Below, in pieces: positions 1-8,888 of a stretch of 64,000 nt of DNA. The notes beneath the pieces were generated by a model. The model worked only from the letters and a program-made list of their open reading frames with translations, was not told the DNA's origin and ran no database searches. The position numbers and the translations under genes were made by a program. This DNA is from Rhizobium sp. AAP43 (GTDB lineage: Bacteria; Pseudomonadota; Alphaproteobacteria; Rhizobiales; Rhizobiaceae): the NCBI RefSeq assembly GCF_001296045.1, contig NZ_LJHS01000005.1:372001-436000 (forward strand), written 5' to 3'. Position 1 is the stretch's first letter. The number at the start of each line of letters is the position of its first letter.

Positions 1-728
1 CGCGCGAAGCGGGCATTCCGGGCGTAGAACTCCAGGGCGTTCATGACGCGATGCCCTATCTGGTCCAGCAGAACCGCCGTGTCGGTCGCGAAAACATCGA
101 CAGCGTCGGCTGGCCTGCCGATCCGATCCTGGCCGGTGGCAAGCACATCGTCGTGGTTGGCGGTGGTGACACGGCGTCGGACTGTGTCGGTACCGCTTTC
201 CGCCAGGGCGCCGTGAAGGTTACCCAGCTCGACATCCGTCCGCGCCCGCCCCAGACCGAGGATAAGCTCGCCGTCTGGCCGTTCTGGGCAACGAAGATGC
301 GGACCTCGTCCAGTCAGGCCGAGGGCGCCAACCGCGAATTCCAGGTGGCGACACTCGAATTCGTCGGCGAAGACGGTGTGCTGACCGGCGTGAAGTGCTG
401 CCAGGTGGATGACAAGCGCAAGCCGATCCCCGGCACGGAATTCATCATCAAGGCTGATCTCGCCTTCATCGCCATCGGTTTTTCCGGTCCGTTCACCGAC
501 AGCGTGCTGAAGGAACTGGACGGCAGCCTGACGCTCAATACCGACCGTCGCGGCTCGACCAATGTCGTGGCCAATGACAAGGACTACAAGACATCCGTCG
601 ACAAGCTCTGGGCAGCGGGCGACGTGCGCCGTGGTCAGTCGCTGGTGGTCTGGGCCATCCGTGAGGGCCGTCAGGCGGCGCGCGCGATTGACGAGGCGCT
701 GATGGGTGAAAGCATCTTGCCGCGCTAA
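1..728 (+). CDS. gltD: Glutamate synthase small subunit (3' part)
   Basis: Truncated at the left edge; the frame is open from base 3 and ends in TAA at 726-728. GltD is the NADPH-oxidising flavoprotein that passes electrons to GltB, which makes two glutamates from glutamine and 2-oxoglutarate. Visible here are the second dinucleotide-binding motif (VVVGGGDTASDC) and the C-terminal FAD motif (LWAAGDVRRGQSLVVWAI), followed by the helix EGRQAARAID that closes this family. The visible part covers about the last 240 of roughly 480 residues. A strong terminator follows directly. The N-terminal Fe-S domain and the partner gltB, if adjacent, lie outside the window. Confidence 0.93.
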   Translation, partial: REAGIPGVELQGVHDAMPYLVQQNRRVGRENIDSVGWPADPILAGGKHIVVVGGGDTASDCVGTAFRQGAVKVTQLDIRPRPPQTEDKLAVWPFWATKMRTSSSQAEGANREFQVATLEFVGEDGVLTGVKCCQVDDKRKPIPGTEFIIKADLAFIAIGFSGPFTDSVLKELDGSLTLNTDRRGSTNVVANDKDYKTSVDKLWAAGDVRRGQSLVVWAIREGRQAARAIDEALMGESILPR

Positions 729-752
729 GCGTGGCGGTGATGGAATGACAAA

Positions 753-781
753 GGGGTCGCCGGCGGGCGGCCCCTTTTTTT
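753..781 (+). terminator. Intrinsic terminator of gltD
   Basis: A 9-bp stem GGGGTCGCC/GGCGGCCCC (one G-U pair) with loop GGCG at 762-765 is followed by a run of T from 775. It lies 25 bases after the gltD stop. Confidence 0.9.
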
Positions 782-816
782 GTCTTGCAGTGCTGGATGT
801 CTGGCCGCGATGCCGG

Positions 817-2040
817 TCAGGGCGTCGCCGTCTTGCCCTGTGGGGTCGACGCGGCCGGCAGGCGGACATAATCAACGCGGCCCGGCGGTGGATCCGGTAG
901 CTTGCCGGTTTCGACCAGTTGCTCGCGTGGGGTCGAAAAAGCAGACCGGGCCGGTTTAGTGCTGGCCCCCAGCAGTTCCGTCGCGCCGTCGAGTTCCGGG
1001 TCGAACAGGTCGATCGGCGGCGTGGTCATCGCCTGGCGCGTCTCGGTTGGGGCAAGCGTTGTGAGGTTCGGCAGGTTGCTGGCGTCAAGGCGGACAAGAT
1101 CCGGGCTGGTCATGTCACCAAGCAGGCGGCGCAGCGGCTTTTCGGCATAGAAGGCGAGCTTGCGCTTGCCGGAGGCTGTGAAGTTGATGCCGTCGCTGCC
1201 GCGCAGACGCACTGGCTGGCCATTGATGTCAGAGCCAGTCACGATAAAGCGACCGTCCTGATCGACGAAGCCATCCCAGACGTCGACGAATTCACCGCCG
1301 AGCTTTTCGGCGGTCGTCTGGTAGATCGTGTTGAGCCGCAGTGTGTCTGCCGTCATGCTTGGTGACTGGAAGGCTGTGAGCCCGACCCAGACAAGGGGGA
1401 TGCGGGCCTGGGTCGCGATCTGACCGAGGGCGGTCGCACGCGCGGCGTAGGCGGCGAACCATTCTTCGGTGCGGAATTCCAGGCGGCCAGTGTCCGTCAC
1501 CATCTGTTGCCGGTCGTTGGCGCCAATCTGGATGACCACGACGGTCGGTTTGATTTCCCCGATGAGGCGGGGCAGTTCGCCAGCCCAGTCGTGATAATCG
1601 GCGCGGACAAGGCCAGAGGAACCGTTGGAGCGGGTCTCGACCACGACGCCCGGGGAATCCTCGAAGGCGATCTTCAGGCCGTCACCGAGCCCGCCTGCGA
1701 CAAAATCGCCGATGACCAGCACCTTCTTCGCCGTTTCCAGCTTTGCCGGCGGTGGCGGTTTCACCTCGGCCCGTGCAGCCGGCTGGCGGGTCTTGATTGT
1801 CGTGACGCTGCGATTTGTTCTTGCACGGGGCTCTGCCTGACGCTGCGAGCGACGGACATCGCGCGGGGGCGGTGCGGGCTGATAGCGGGGTTGGCGATCA
1901 CCGAAGAAGAGATCCATCAGCGTGCGGCGACGCTCCGGTTGCTGCGCCTCTGCGGCCGGAATAAGCGCGGATAGGGCGATGAGGAGGCCAAGCAGCAGCG
2001 CACAGGCGCGGCGCGCCGTTTGCATTGCTTTGCTGTGCAT
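817..2040 (-). CDS. Periplasmic SGNH-fold protein (DUF459) with replaced catalytic residues
   Basis: About 407 residues. I chose ATG at 2040 because GGAGGAG (2054-2048) sits 7 bases upstream; the frame extends to 2103 without a comparable site. The N-terminus is a signal peptide (ARRACALLLGLLIALSALIP, cleavage near AEAQ), so the protein is exported. A basic, Pro/Arg-rich linker precedes an SGNH-hydrolase domain of the DUF459 type. The block III motif GAND is intact. Block I reads IGDFVAGGL instead of GDS, so the nucleophilic Ser is Phe, and the block V position reads DGINFT where DGxH is usual, so the catalytic His is Asn. It may bind a glycan or acyl group rather than hydrolyse one. It lies 160 bases downstream of a lytic transglycosylase on the same strand, which suggests an envelope role. 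No T-rich terminator is evident; its 3' end faces gltD. Confidence 0.8.
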   Translation of the reverse strand: MHSKAMQTARRACALLLGLLIALSALIPAAEAQQPERRRTLMDLFFGDRQPRYQPAPPPRDVRRSQRQAEPRARTNRSVTTIKTRQPAARAEVKPPPPAKLETAKKVLVIGDFVAGGLGDGLKIAFEDSPGVVVETRSNGSSGLVRADYHDWAGELPRLIGEIKPTVVVIQIGANDRQQMVTDTGRLEFRTEEWFAAYAARATALGQIATQARIPLVWVGLTAFQSPSMTADTLRLNTIYQTTAEKLGGEFVDVWDGFVDQDGRFIVTGSDINGQPVRLRGSDGINFTASGKRKLAFYAEKPLRRLLGDMTSPDLVRLDASNLPNLTTLAPTETRQAMTTPPIDLFDPELDGATELLGASTKPARSAFSTPREQLVETGKLPDPPPGRVDYVRLPAASTPQGKTATP

Positions 2041-2199
2041 TGGTAAACTCCTCCGCATTGCCCGTCCGGTTGGTTCCGTCCGGTTGGCCTTGGTACAAGC
2101 CACTTTAACCCGCGCAGCCGCTGGTCGTCGCGCGTGAAATTCTCTCCCGCGACGACGTATTCGTCAATGCGCGTCCGTCACCGGACGGTTGGCCTGGCA

Positions 2200-3411
2200 T
2201 CAGTTCCGCAGCGCGTCAAGCAATTGACGTGACGGCTGGCCGTCGGCGGACATGCCGAGGCGAGCCTGGATGGCGGAGATGGCAGCACGCGAGCCGGAGC
2301 CGAAATTGCCGTCGATCTTGCCGTCATAATAGCCCATGGCCTGCATGCGGGTCTGCAGTTCGAACTTCTCCTTGACGTCGAGCGAGGCATCCGGCCGTGG
2401 CCAGCGCTGCTGCATGCCGCTATAGCCGGCGATCTCGTCGGCCAGCAGGCCGACGCCCAGCGCGTAGCTGTCAGCATTGTTGTAGCGCTTGATGGTGAAG
2501 AAGTTCTTCGTCATCAGGAAGCCCGGGCCACCGGCGCCGGCCATCATCTTCAGTTCGGCGCGCTCAGAGCCATCGCGGAAGCCGCGACCGTTCGGACGGG
2601 TGAAGCCGAGGGCCGCCCATTGTGCCAGCGTCTTGGTCTGGCCGGCATATTTGGCAGCGCCCCGCGGAACGACGGTCTCATAGCCCCAAGTGCGGCCAGT
2701 GGTCCAGCCGTTCTTGGCCAGCAGATTGGCAGCGGTTGCCAGCGCGTCCGGGACCGAGTGCCAGATATCCTTCGTGCCATTGCCATCGGCGTCGATGGCA
2801 TAAAGCAGGTAGCTCGACGGGATGAACTGGGTGTGACCCATGGCACCGGCCCAGGAGCCCATCAGGTTCTTGTTGGTAACATCACCGTTCTGAAGCATTT
2901 TCAGCGCGGCAATCAGCTGCGTGCGGGCGTATTTGGCGCGCTTCTTGTCTGCATAGGCTAGCGTTGCCAGGGAGCCTGGCACATTGTGCAGACGATCCGG
3001 ACGCTCGAGCGCTGCGCCATAATTGGATTCCATCGACCAGATGGCGAGGATCACATGCTTGTCGACGCCAAAGTGGCGTTCGAGGGCGGTCAGCAGACCG
3101 CCATGCTTGGCGAGCATTTCCTGACCCACCTTGACGGTGTAGGGGTTCACGCGGCTGTCGAGATAATCCCAGATCTCGGATTTGAATTCCGGCTGGTAGG
3201 CGGCCTTTTCCAAGACAAACCTGTCCGGCTCCGTCACGCCCTTGAAGGCCTGACGATAGGTCTTTTCCGTGATGCCGCTCTTGGCTGCCGTGGGATAGAA
3301 GTCGCGGATCCACTTCTGGAAACCGGCATCGGCAGAGGCTTCCAGCGGCATCATGACCGTGGACAGCGCGAGGGCAATGGCGCCGAAGAGGGTGGGACGG
3401 TGTCTTGTCAT
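2200..3411 (-). CDS. Lytic murein transglycosylase (MltB-like, SLT_2 plus PG-binding domain)
   Basis: About 403 residues. ATG at 3411 is preferred to the one at 3417 because GGGAG (3422-3418) abuts the latter and is 6 bases from the former. A signal peptide (LFGAIALALSTVMMPLEASA) is followed by the catalytic domain: SMESNYGA carries the catalytic Glu, and GSWAGAMGHTQFIPSSY is the signature of MltB-type enzymes. These cleave the MurNAc-GlcNAc bond of peptidoglycan to give 1,6-anhydro ends. The last 60 residues form a PG_binding_1 repeat (LQTRMQAMGYYDGKIDGNFG) that anchors the enzyme to the wall. No lipobox is visible, so it is probably soluble in the periplasm. Confidence 0.92.
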   Translation of the reverse strand: MTRHRPTLFGAIALALSTVMMPLEASADAGFQKWIRDFYPTAAKSGITEKTYRQAFKGVTEPDRFVLEKAAYQPEFKSEIWDYLDSRVNPYTVKVGQEMLAKHGGLLTALERHFGVDKHVILAIWSMESNYGAALERPDRLHNVPGSLATLAYADKKRAKYARTQLIAALKMLQNGDVTNKNLMGSWAGAMGHTQFIPSSYLLYAIDADGNGTKDIWHSVPDALATAANLLAKNGWTTGRTWGYETVVPRGAAKYAGQTKTLAQWAALGFTRPNGRGFRDGSERAELKMMAGAGGPGFLMTKNFFTIKRYNNADSYALGVGLLADEIAGYSGMQQRWPRPDASLDVKEKFELQTRMQAMGYYDGKIDGNFGSGSRAAISAIQARLGMSADGQPSRQLLDALRN

Positions 3412-3603
3412 GGGCATCTCCCGGTAGGTTCTACGGTTTGCAGCCGGAACAAAGGCTGTTCACGCCAGGTTAATGCGGGTGCGTCAACAAACTCTTTACC
3501 ACGCGGCCCAGTCTCGTTTTGCCTTTGCCTTTTTTAAGCAAATGTATGTTACTGGCACATGCGTGGCGATGCGTTAATCGATTAGATCCTCCAGGAGGAA
3601 TGT

Positions 3604-4491
3604 GTGGTTCGACCTGAAAAACTTCGTAAAGCCGTGTTTCCCGTTGCCGGTCTCGGTACGCGCTTTTTGCCCGCGACCAAGGCTGTGCCGAAGGAAATGC
3701 TCACTGTCGTCGACAAGCCGGTCATTCAATATGTCGTCGACGAGGCGATCGAGGCCGGGATCGAGCACTTCGTTTTCGTCACGGGCCGCGGCAAGGGCGT
3801 CATCGAAGACTATTTCGACATCCAGTTCGAACTTGAGCAGACGCTCAAGTCACGCAACAAGAATGCCGAATTGTCTCTGCTTGACTCGCTGCAGCTGACC
3901 GCTGGCCAAACCAGCTTCACCCGCCAGCAGGAGCCGCTCGGCCTCGGCCATGCCGTCTGGTGCGCCCGCGATATCGTCGGCACGGAACCGTTCGCGCTTC
4001 TCCTGCCAGATATGATCATGCGCTCTGAAAAGGGCTGCCTCAAGGGCATGGTCGAACTTTATGAGAAAACCGGCGGAAATATTGTCGCAGTCGAGGAATG
4101 CGCCCCCGACCAGGCGCATAAATACGGTATCGTCGGCGTTGGCGAGACGCTTGAAGGCGGCTTCAAGATTACCGAAATGGTCGAGAAGCCGGCCAAGGGA
4201 ACTGCCCCTTCCAACTTCTTCATCAACGGCCGCTACATCCTGCAGCCGGAAATCTTCGAGATCCTGGAAACCCAGGAACGCGGAGCCGGCAACGAGATCC
4301 AGCTGACCGACGGCATGCTGCGACTTGCCAAGGAGCAGGATTTCGCAGGCTACCACTTCCGGGGGCAGACCTTCGACTGTGGCGCCAAGGACGGGTTTAT
4401 CCTCGCCAATGTCGCCTTTGCGATCGAACGCGAAGACATCCGCCCTGTCATCGAAGATCAGCTGAAGGCGCTTCTGGCCGCCTTGAAGTAA
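3604..4491 (+). CDS. galU: UTP-glucose-1-phosphate uridylyltransferase
   Basis: 295 residues, the usual length. Starts with GTG at 3604; AGGAGG (3593-3598) lies 5 bases upstream. The N-terminal nucleotide-binding loop [20 protein letters not shown] is the GalU signature; EKP (in EMVEKPAKG) and the C-terminal FDCGAKDGF also fit. The enzyme makes UDP-glucose in the cytoplasm for exopolysaccharide, cyclic glucan, LPS core and trehalose synthesis. It stands alone on the plus strand and converges with the beta-barrel gene that ends 22 bases later; no clear terminator lies between them. Confidence 0.95.
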   Translation: MVRPEKLRKAVFPVAGLGTRFLPATKAVPKEMLTVVDKPVIQYVVDEAIEAGIEHFVFVTGRGKGVIEDYFDIQFELEQTLKSRNKNAELSLLDSLQLTAGQTSFTRQQEPLGLGHAVWCARDIVGTEPFALLLPDMIMRSEKGCLKGMVELYEKTGGNIVAVEECAPDQAHKYGIVGVGETLEGGFKITEMVEKPAKGTAPSNFFINGRYILQPEIFEILETQERGAGNEIQLTDGMLRLAKEQDFAGYHFRGQTFDCGAKDGFILANVAFAIEREDIRPVIEDQLKALLAALK

Positions 4492-4513
4492 TCATCTGCG
4501 GATCGGCTGACCG

Positions 4514-6091
4514 TCAGCGTTTGGCGGTTAGGCCGATCAGAGCAGTCAGCGTGTCGCTGTCGGTCCCTGTCTCATAGTGGGTTCGCTCGAAATTCAGATC
4601 AGCCGTCGCGTCGAGATGGCTGTTCACCTTCCAGGTGAGCCCTGCGCCGGCGAGATAGGCCGTCGTGTCCGAGGCCGAATTCTCTTCCTCATAACGTGTC
4701 AATGTTGTGCCGCCTGTCAGGCGGGCCACGAGGTTGGTGCGCAGGTCATGGGCGAGGCTCGCCGTCAGGCGGTGGATGACCGAACCATTGACGCCGGCTG
4801 TGGTCGAGGGATCGATGCTTGTATCGAGCGCAAGATCGAGGGTCGTGCCTTCGCGTGGCGACCAGGCGAGATTGCCGTCGATGGTCAGCGCCTTGAGATC
4901 AGACAGGCGGTTATCGTCAAACCGCTGTTGCTCATGGCCAAGAGCCAGTTCACCGCGCAGCTTTTCTCCGAGATCCAGCATGACGCCGGCCTTTGCGCCG
5001 TAGACATCGGCCGAGCGGCGGAAGCCGGCGCTGTCGAGTGTCTCGTCATAATGGATGCGGCCACCGGTCAGTTCGACGAAAGGCATCAGAGCCGGCGACA
5101 GCTCGTAGGTGACGCGCCCGGTTACGGTGGAACGGATGCGATCACGCTCGCTACGCTGGACTGTGGTGCCATCGGAGAGTTCGGCATCGGAATACTGGTA
5201 GCGCGTGACATCGCCGGACAGCGAACCGCGGATCAGGCCGAAATCGCGCTCGATCGACAGTCCACCTCCATACTGGTTGACGCCGGACTGGACGGCAGCA
5301 CCAGCGAGGGCATTTGGATCATCCGTATCTTCGCGGCTGAAATTGTAGTTCCCGGTTACCCCGACAATCGTGTCGTCGGAAAGATCGAGCCTGAGGCGCG
5401 CATCGAGTGCTGCGCGGGGCTTGTCTGAGCCTTCCCCGTTGAGGGTCTCCTGCCAGGCACCATCGCCGGTCACGCTCAATTCGTGGCGCGACCAGTCGGA
5501 AGTCAGCGTGCCCTTGAGGCCGGTTTCGGAAAAGGTGCGGCTTTCGCGGCCACTTGCAGTCTTCTGGCGCTCGTGGCCCAGTTGCTGGCTGAGCGAGGGG
5601 CGAAGGATGAAGCTGCCGAGCCGGATGCCGGTTTCATCTTCGTCCGAGCGCAACGGGCCGGCGCCTACGCCATCGACTTTACCTTCGGGGAGGTTCTGGC
5701 GCAGAAGGTCCTCGTCGCGGGCAAGCCCATCGTCAGCGGCGGCCTCTGTCGCCGGCAGGCTGCCGGTGACGGTGGTTGGGTCCGGTGTCGCTCCGTTCGC
5801 AGCTGCTTGGCCTGAAGCCGTGGTCTCGCCGCTCTCTGTCGCCCCATTCTCGGCGTTTACGCCCTCGGCTTCAAAGCCAGCGACTTCTTCGCTGGCGCGC
5901 TGCGGCTGCGACCAACTCGTCGAAAATAGGCCCGGTGCGGCTGTAGACGCCGCGGCTGTTGGCTGCGACGGGGCCTGCTGGGCGAAGACGGGAAGAGGGG
6001 CGGTGTAGACATGGCTGGCCAGCAGCACGGCAAATGCCTTGCTGCCCCTGCGGCGCATACCGCTTGCCCTTGAAGTCTCCACGCGTTTCAT
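4514..6091 (-). CDS. Outer-membrane beta-barrel protein (putative beta-barrel porin 2 type)
   Basis: About 525 residues from ATG at 6091 (weak AGCAGG upstream). The same frame stays open to 6481, but that would overlap kdsD. The N-terminus has a basic segment and a hydrophobic stretch ending in APLPVFAQQ, a plausible signal peptide. Residues about 35-140 are Ala/Thr/Glu-rich and probably disordered. The remaining 380 residues show alternating hydrophobic/polar strands with repeated Arg/Asp turns (ELTGGRIHYDE, GELALGHEQQRFDD, ATADLNFERTHYE), as in polysaccharide-locus beta-barrels of the BBP2_2 type. Its place between galU and kdsD fits an envelope or polysaccharide-export role, but substrate and function are not visible. 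Confidence 0.75.
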   Translation of the reverse strand: MKRVETSRASGMRRRGSKAFAVLLASHVYTAPLPVFAQQAPSQPTAAASTAAPGLFSTSWSQPQRASEEVAGFEAEGVNAENGATESGETTASGQAAANGATPDPTTVTGSLPATEAAADDGLARDEDLLRQNLPEGKVDGVGAGPLRSDEDETGIRLGSFILRPSLSQQLGHERQKTASGRESRTFSETGLKGTLTSDWSRHELSVTGDGAWQETLNGEGSDKPRAALDARLRLDLSDDTIVGVTGNYNFSREDTDDPNALAGAAVQSGVNQYGGGLSIERDFGLIRGSLSGDVTRYQYSDAELSDGTTVQRSERDRIRSTVTGRVTYELSPALMPFVELTGGRIHYDETLDSAGFRRSADVYGAKAGVMLDLGEKLRGELALGHEQQRFDDNRLSDLKALTIDGNLAWSPREGTTLDLALDTSIDPSTTAGVNGSVIHRLTASLAHDLRTNLVARLTGGTTLTRYEEENSASDTTAYLAGAGLTWKVNSHLDATADLNFERTHYETGTDSDTLTALIGLTAKR

Positions 6092-6239
6092 CCTGCTTGT
6101 CCGACGGTCTCGAATGCTTACCCAAACGTAAAGCGGGACGGTTAATGTTTGGTTTCGATCGCGGGTCTGCATGGCTGATGGATCCTGTGCCCCCCTTGGT
6201 CCGGTGGACAGGCTTTGCCAAACGCAGTATGGGACGGGC

Positions 6240-7235
6240 ATGATCAAGCGCGCCGTCCAACTCGTCGAAGCCAATGCAACAGAGACCGCCCTTCGTGTCG
6301 TTTCGACCGAACGGGAGGGCATGAGGATGCTTGAGGAGGCGCTGGCGGGGCCGCTGGCTGAGCCCTTCTGCAATGCTGTGCGCACAATCGGCGAGATTTC
6401 CGGGCGGGTGATTGTCACTGGGGTCGGCAAGAGCGGCCATATCGGCACCAAGATCGCGGCCACCTTTGCGTCGACCGGCACGCCGGCCTTCTTCGTTCAT
6501 CCTTCGGAGGCCAATCACGGCGATCTTGGCATGATTGCCGAAGACGATGCGATCCTCGCCCTGTCCTGGGGCGGCGAGACGACAGAGCTTCAGGGTATCC
6601 TGAGCTTTTCCAGACGTTTTTCCATTCCGCTGATTGCGATCACCGCCGGCGAGACCTCGACGCTCGCGCGCAATGCCGATGTCGTGCTCTTGATGCCCAA
6701 GGTGCAGGAAGCCTGCCCGCACGGTCTGGCGCCGACGACCTCCGCCGTGCTGCAGTTGGCCATGGGCGATGCGATCGCGATTGCGCTGCTTGAAGCGCGC
6801 GGCTTTGGCCCCGGCGATTTCCGCACCTTCCATCCTGGCGGAAAGCTGGGAGCGGCGCTCACCCATGTCGGTGAAATCATGCATACCGGGGAGCGGGTGC
6901 CGCTGGTACCGCTCGGCACATCGATGCCGGACGCGGTCAAGGTTCTCTCGCACAAGCATTTTGGCTGTGTCGGTGTCGTTGATGGCGATGGCAGGCTGTG
7001 CGGCATCGTCACCGAAGGTGACATGGCGCGTAACCTTGCGCGCGACCTATCCGTGCTGACGGTCGATGACGTGATGACCCGCAATCCGAAGGTGATCAAG
7101 GGCGATCAACTGGCAACGACGGCCGCTGCCATGATCAACAAACATGGCATCGGCGCGCTGATCGTGGTTGACGAGCATCACTGCCCTATAGGCCTCATCC
7201 ACTTCCACGACCTGTTGCGCATCGGGGTCGCTTGA
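6240..7235 (+). CDS. kdsD: Arabinose-5-phosphate isomerase (KdsD/KpsF)
   Basis: 331 residues from ATG at 6240, matching the usual 325-330; the frame is open upstream to 6171. Residues about 40-180 form a SIS sugar-isomerase domain with GVGKSGHIGTKIAATF and the HPSEANHGDLGM segment; two CBS domains fill the C-terminal 120 residues (HFGCVGVVDGDGRLCGIVTEGD and HGIGALIVVDEHHCPIGLIH). The enzyme converts ribulose 5-phosphate to arabinose 5-phosphate, the first step to Kdo for LPS. Divergent from the beta-barrel gene (149 bases between starts), so the two may share a control region. The ribosome site is weak (GGGACGGG). Confidence 0.93.
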   Translation: MIKRAVQLVEANATETALRVVSTEREGMRMLEEALAGPLAEPFCNAVRTIGEISGRVIVTGVGKSGHIGTKIAATFASTGTPAFFVHPSEANHGDLGMIAEDDAILALSWGGETTELQGILSFSRRFSIPLIAITAGETSTLARNADVVLLMPKVQEACPHGLAPTTSAVLQLAMGDAIAIALLEARGFGPGDFRTFHPGGKLGAALTHVGEIMHTGERVPLVPLGTSMPDAVKVLSHKHFGCVGVVDGDGRLCGIVTEGDMARNLARDLSVLTVDDVMTRNPKVIKGDQLATTAAAMINKHGIGALIVVDEHHCPIGLIHFHDLLRIGVA

Positions 7236-7245
7236 CGACGTCGGC

Positions 7246-7704
7246 TTAAGCCTTTTCGACCGTCAGGTCTCCACCCTTGCCAGAAATCACTCGGACGCGC
7301 GTGCCTTCGGGCAGGTCGGGGCCGGAGACGGACCAGAAGGTGTCGTCGAGGCGGATGCGGCCGCGGCCTTCGCGGATCGGCTCGCCAAGCGTTGCGGTGC
7401 GGCCGACAAGGCTTGCGCTGCGCTGGTTGAGCATTGGCTGGTCGCTGGCCTTGTCACGGCTGGCAAAATAGCGCCGGCCGGCCAGCGTGAAGGTGACGGC
7501 GGCCAGCGCGAAGACCAGCGCCTGCACATGCCAGGTCCAGAAGCCCATCTCCCAGAAGAGAAGCGAGAGCGCGCCCGTCAGCAGGGCGCCGAGGCCGACC
7601 CAGACGAGGAAGACGCCGGGCATCGTCAATTCGGCCGCCAGAAGCAGCATGCCGAGCACCCACCAGCTCCAGGGGCCAAGTTCCGTGATGATCCGGCTGA
7701 TCAT
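7246..7704 (-). CDS. NfeD-family membrane protein
   Basis: 152 residues from ATG at 7704; the longer open frame to 7827 runs into the upstream gene. GAGTGAG overlapping the upstream stop serves as ribosome site, so translation is probably coupled. Two or three N-terminal membrane segments (WWVLGMLLLAAELTMPGVFLVWVGLGALL and the segment after it) precede a C-terminal OB-fold domain (VGRTATLGEPIREGRGRI, GTRVRV). NfeD proteins partner with SPFH proteins in membrane microdomains, which matches the SPFH gene 7 bases upstream. Convergent with kdsD. Confidence 0.9.
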   Translation of the reverse strand: MISRIITELGPWSWWVLGMLLLAAELTMPGVFLVWVGLGALLTGALSLLFWEMGFWTWHVQALVFALAAVTFTLAGRRYFASRDKASDQPMLNQRSASLVGRTATLGEPIREGRGRIRLDDTFWSVSGPDLPEGTRVRVISGKGGDLTVEKA

Positions 7705-7711
7705 GGCGATC

Positions 7712-8722
7712 TCACTCGCGGTTCGGATCAAAGGGGTTGACGACCGGCGTCGAACGCGGTGCGGCGGGCGCACGCGGCGGGGCAGGGGCGCGCTGCTGCT
7801 GCTGGTCGCCGAAGACTTCGCGCGCAATTGCGCCGATGCCGCCGAGCGAGCCGATCAGAGAGGAAGCTTCCATCGGCATCAGCACGACCTTGGAATTGGG
7901 GGCGCTGCCGATCGAAGCCATGGCTTCGGTGTATTTCTGCGCAACGAAGTAGTTGATCGCGTTGATGTCACCGGCGGCAATCGCTTCCGACACCATGCGG
8001 GTCGCCTTGGCTTCGGCTTCGGCCAGACGCTCGCGGGCTTCCGCCTCGCGGTAAGCGGCTTCGCGCTGGCCTTCGGCTTCCAGGATGGCCGACTGCTTGG
8101 CGCCTTCGGCTCTGAGGATCTGGGCGTTGCGGAAGCCTTCAGCTTCCAGGACCTGGGCGCGCTTCTCGCGCTCGGCCTTCATCTGGCGGCCCATGGCGTC
8201 GACCAGATCGACCGGTGGCTGGATGTCCTTGATCTCGACGCGGGTGACCTTGATGCCCCAGGGGCGCACCGCCTCGTCGACCACGCGCAGCAGACGGTCG
8301 TTGATGACTTCGCGGTTGGAGAGGAGCTCGTCGAGATCCATCGAGCCCATGACCGAGCGGATATTGGTCATGGTCAGGTTGAGAATGGCGTTTTCAAGGT
8401 TGGCGACCTGGTAGGCTGCTTCGGCGGCGTTCAGCACCTGGTAAAAGGCGACGGCATCGGCGGAGACCGAGGCATTGTCTTTGGTGATGACTTCCTGGGT
8501 CGGAACATCCAGGACCTGTTCCATGACATTCATCTTCGCACCAATCTGCTCGATGAAGGGCATGATGATGTTAAGGCCGGGTTCCAGCGTGCGCGTGTAG
8601 CGGCCGAAGCGTTCGATCGTGTAGCGGTAACCCTGCGGCACGGTCTTGATGCCGGCGAAGAGTATGAGGATGACAAGCACGACCAGTGCAATGACGACGA
8701 TATCCGGACCTGTGAAAGGCAT
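7712..8722 (-). CDS. SPFH/Band 7 (stomatin-like) protein, QmcA type
   Basis: 336 residues. ATG at 8722 is preferred because GGGGAG (8733-8728) is 5 bases upstream; a GTG at 8728 overlaps that site. One N-terminal membrane helix ([18 protein letters not shown]) is followed by the band 7 domain ([24 protein letters not shown]) and a long Ala/Glu coiled coil ([20 protein letters not shown]) typical of oligomerising stomatins. The tail is Pro/Ala-rich ([17 protein letters not shown]). It forms an operon with NfeD, the classical pair implicated in membrane microdomains and protein quality control. Confidence 0.92.
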   Translation of the reverse strand: MPFTGPDIVVIALVVLVILILFAGIKTVPQGYRYTIERFGRYTRTLEPGLNIIMPFIEQIGAKMNVMEQVLDVPTQEVITKDNASVSADAVAFYQVLNAAEAAYQVANLENAILNLTMTNIRSVMGSMDLDELLSNREVINDRLLRVVDEAVRPWGIKVTRVEIKDIQPPVDLVDAMGRQMKAEREKRAQVLEAEGFRNAQILRAEGAKQSAILEAEGQREAAYREAEARERLAEAEAKATRMVSEAIAAGDINAINYFVAQKYTEAMASIGSAPNSKVVLMPMEASSLIGSLGGIGAIAREVFGDQQQQRAPAPPRAPAAPRSTPVVNPFDPNRE

Positions 8723-8840
8723 ATTCACTCCCCGCCCTAGCTAGGCACAACCTTCAGTTTCTCTTTGTAGATCGGCATATTGCACGCCAAATGCAAGGGG
8801 CGTGTGTCACTGCGGCATGCCCGTGCCCCACAATTGGAAA

Positions 8841-8868
8841 GGGGCGGAGTTTGCACTCCGCCCCTTTC
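8841..8868 (-). terminator. Intrinsic terminator of the first chemoreceptor gene
   Basis: Perfect 10-bp stem GGGGCGGAGT/ACTCCGCCCC (8841-8850, 8855-8864) with a 4-base loop. It lies 24 bases beyond the stop of the minus-strand chemoreceptor, with T-rich sequence (TTTCC) on the minus side. Confidence 0.8.
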
Positions 8869-8888
8869 ATTTCAAGCTGTCCTGGCGA

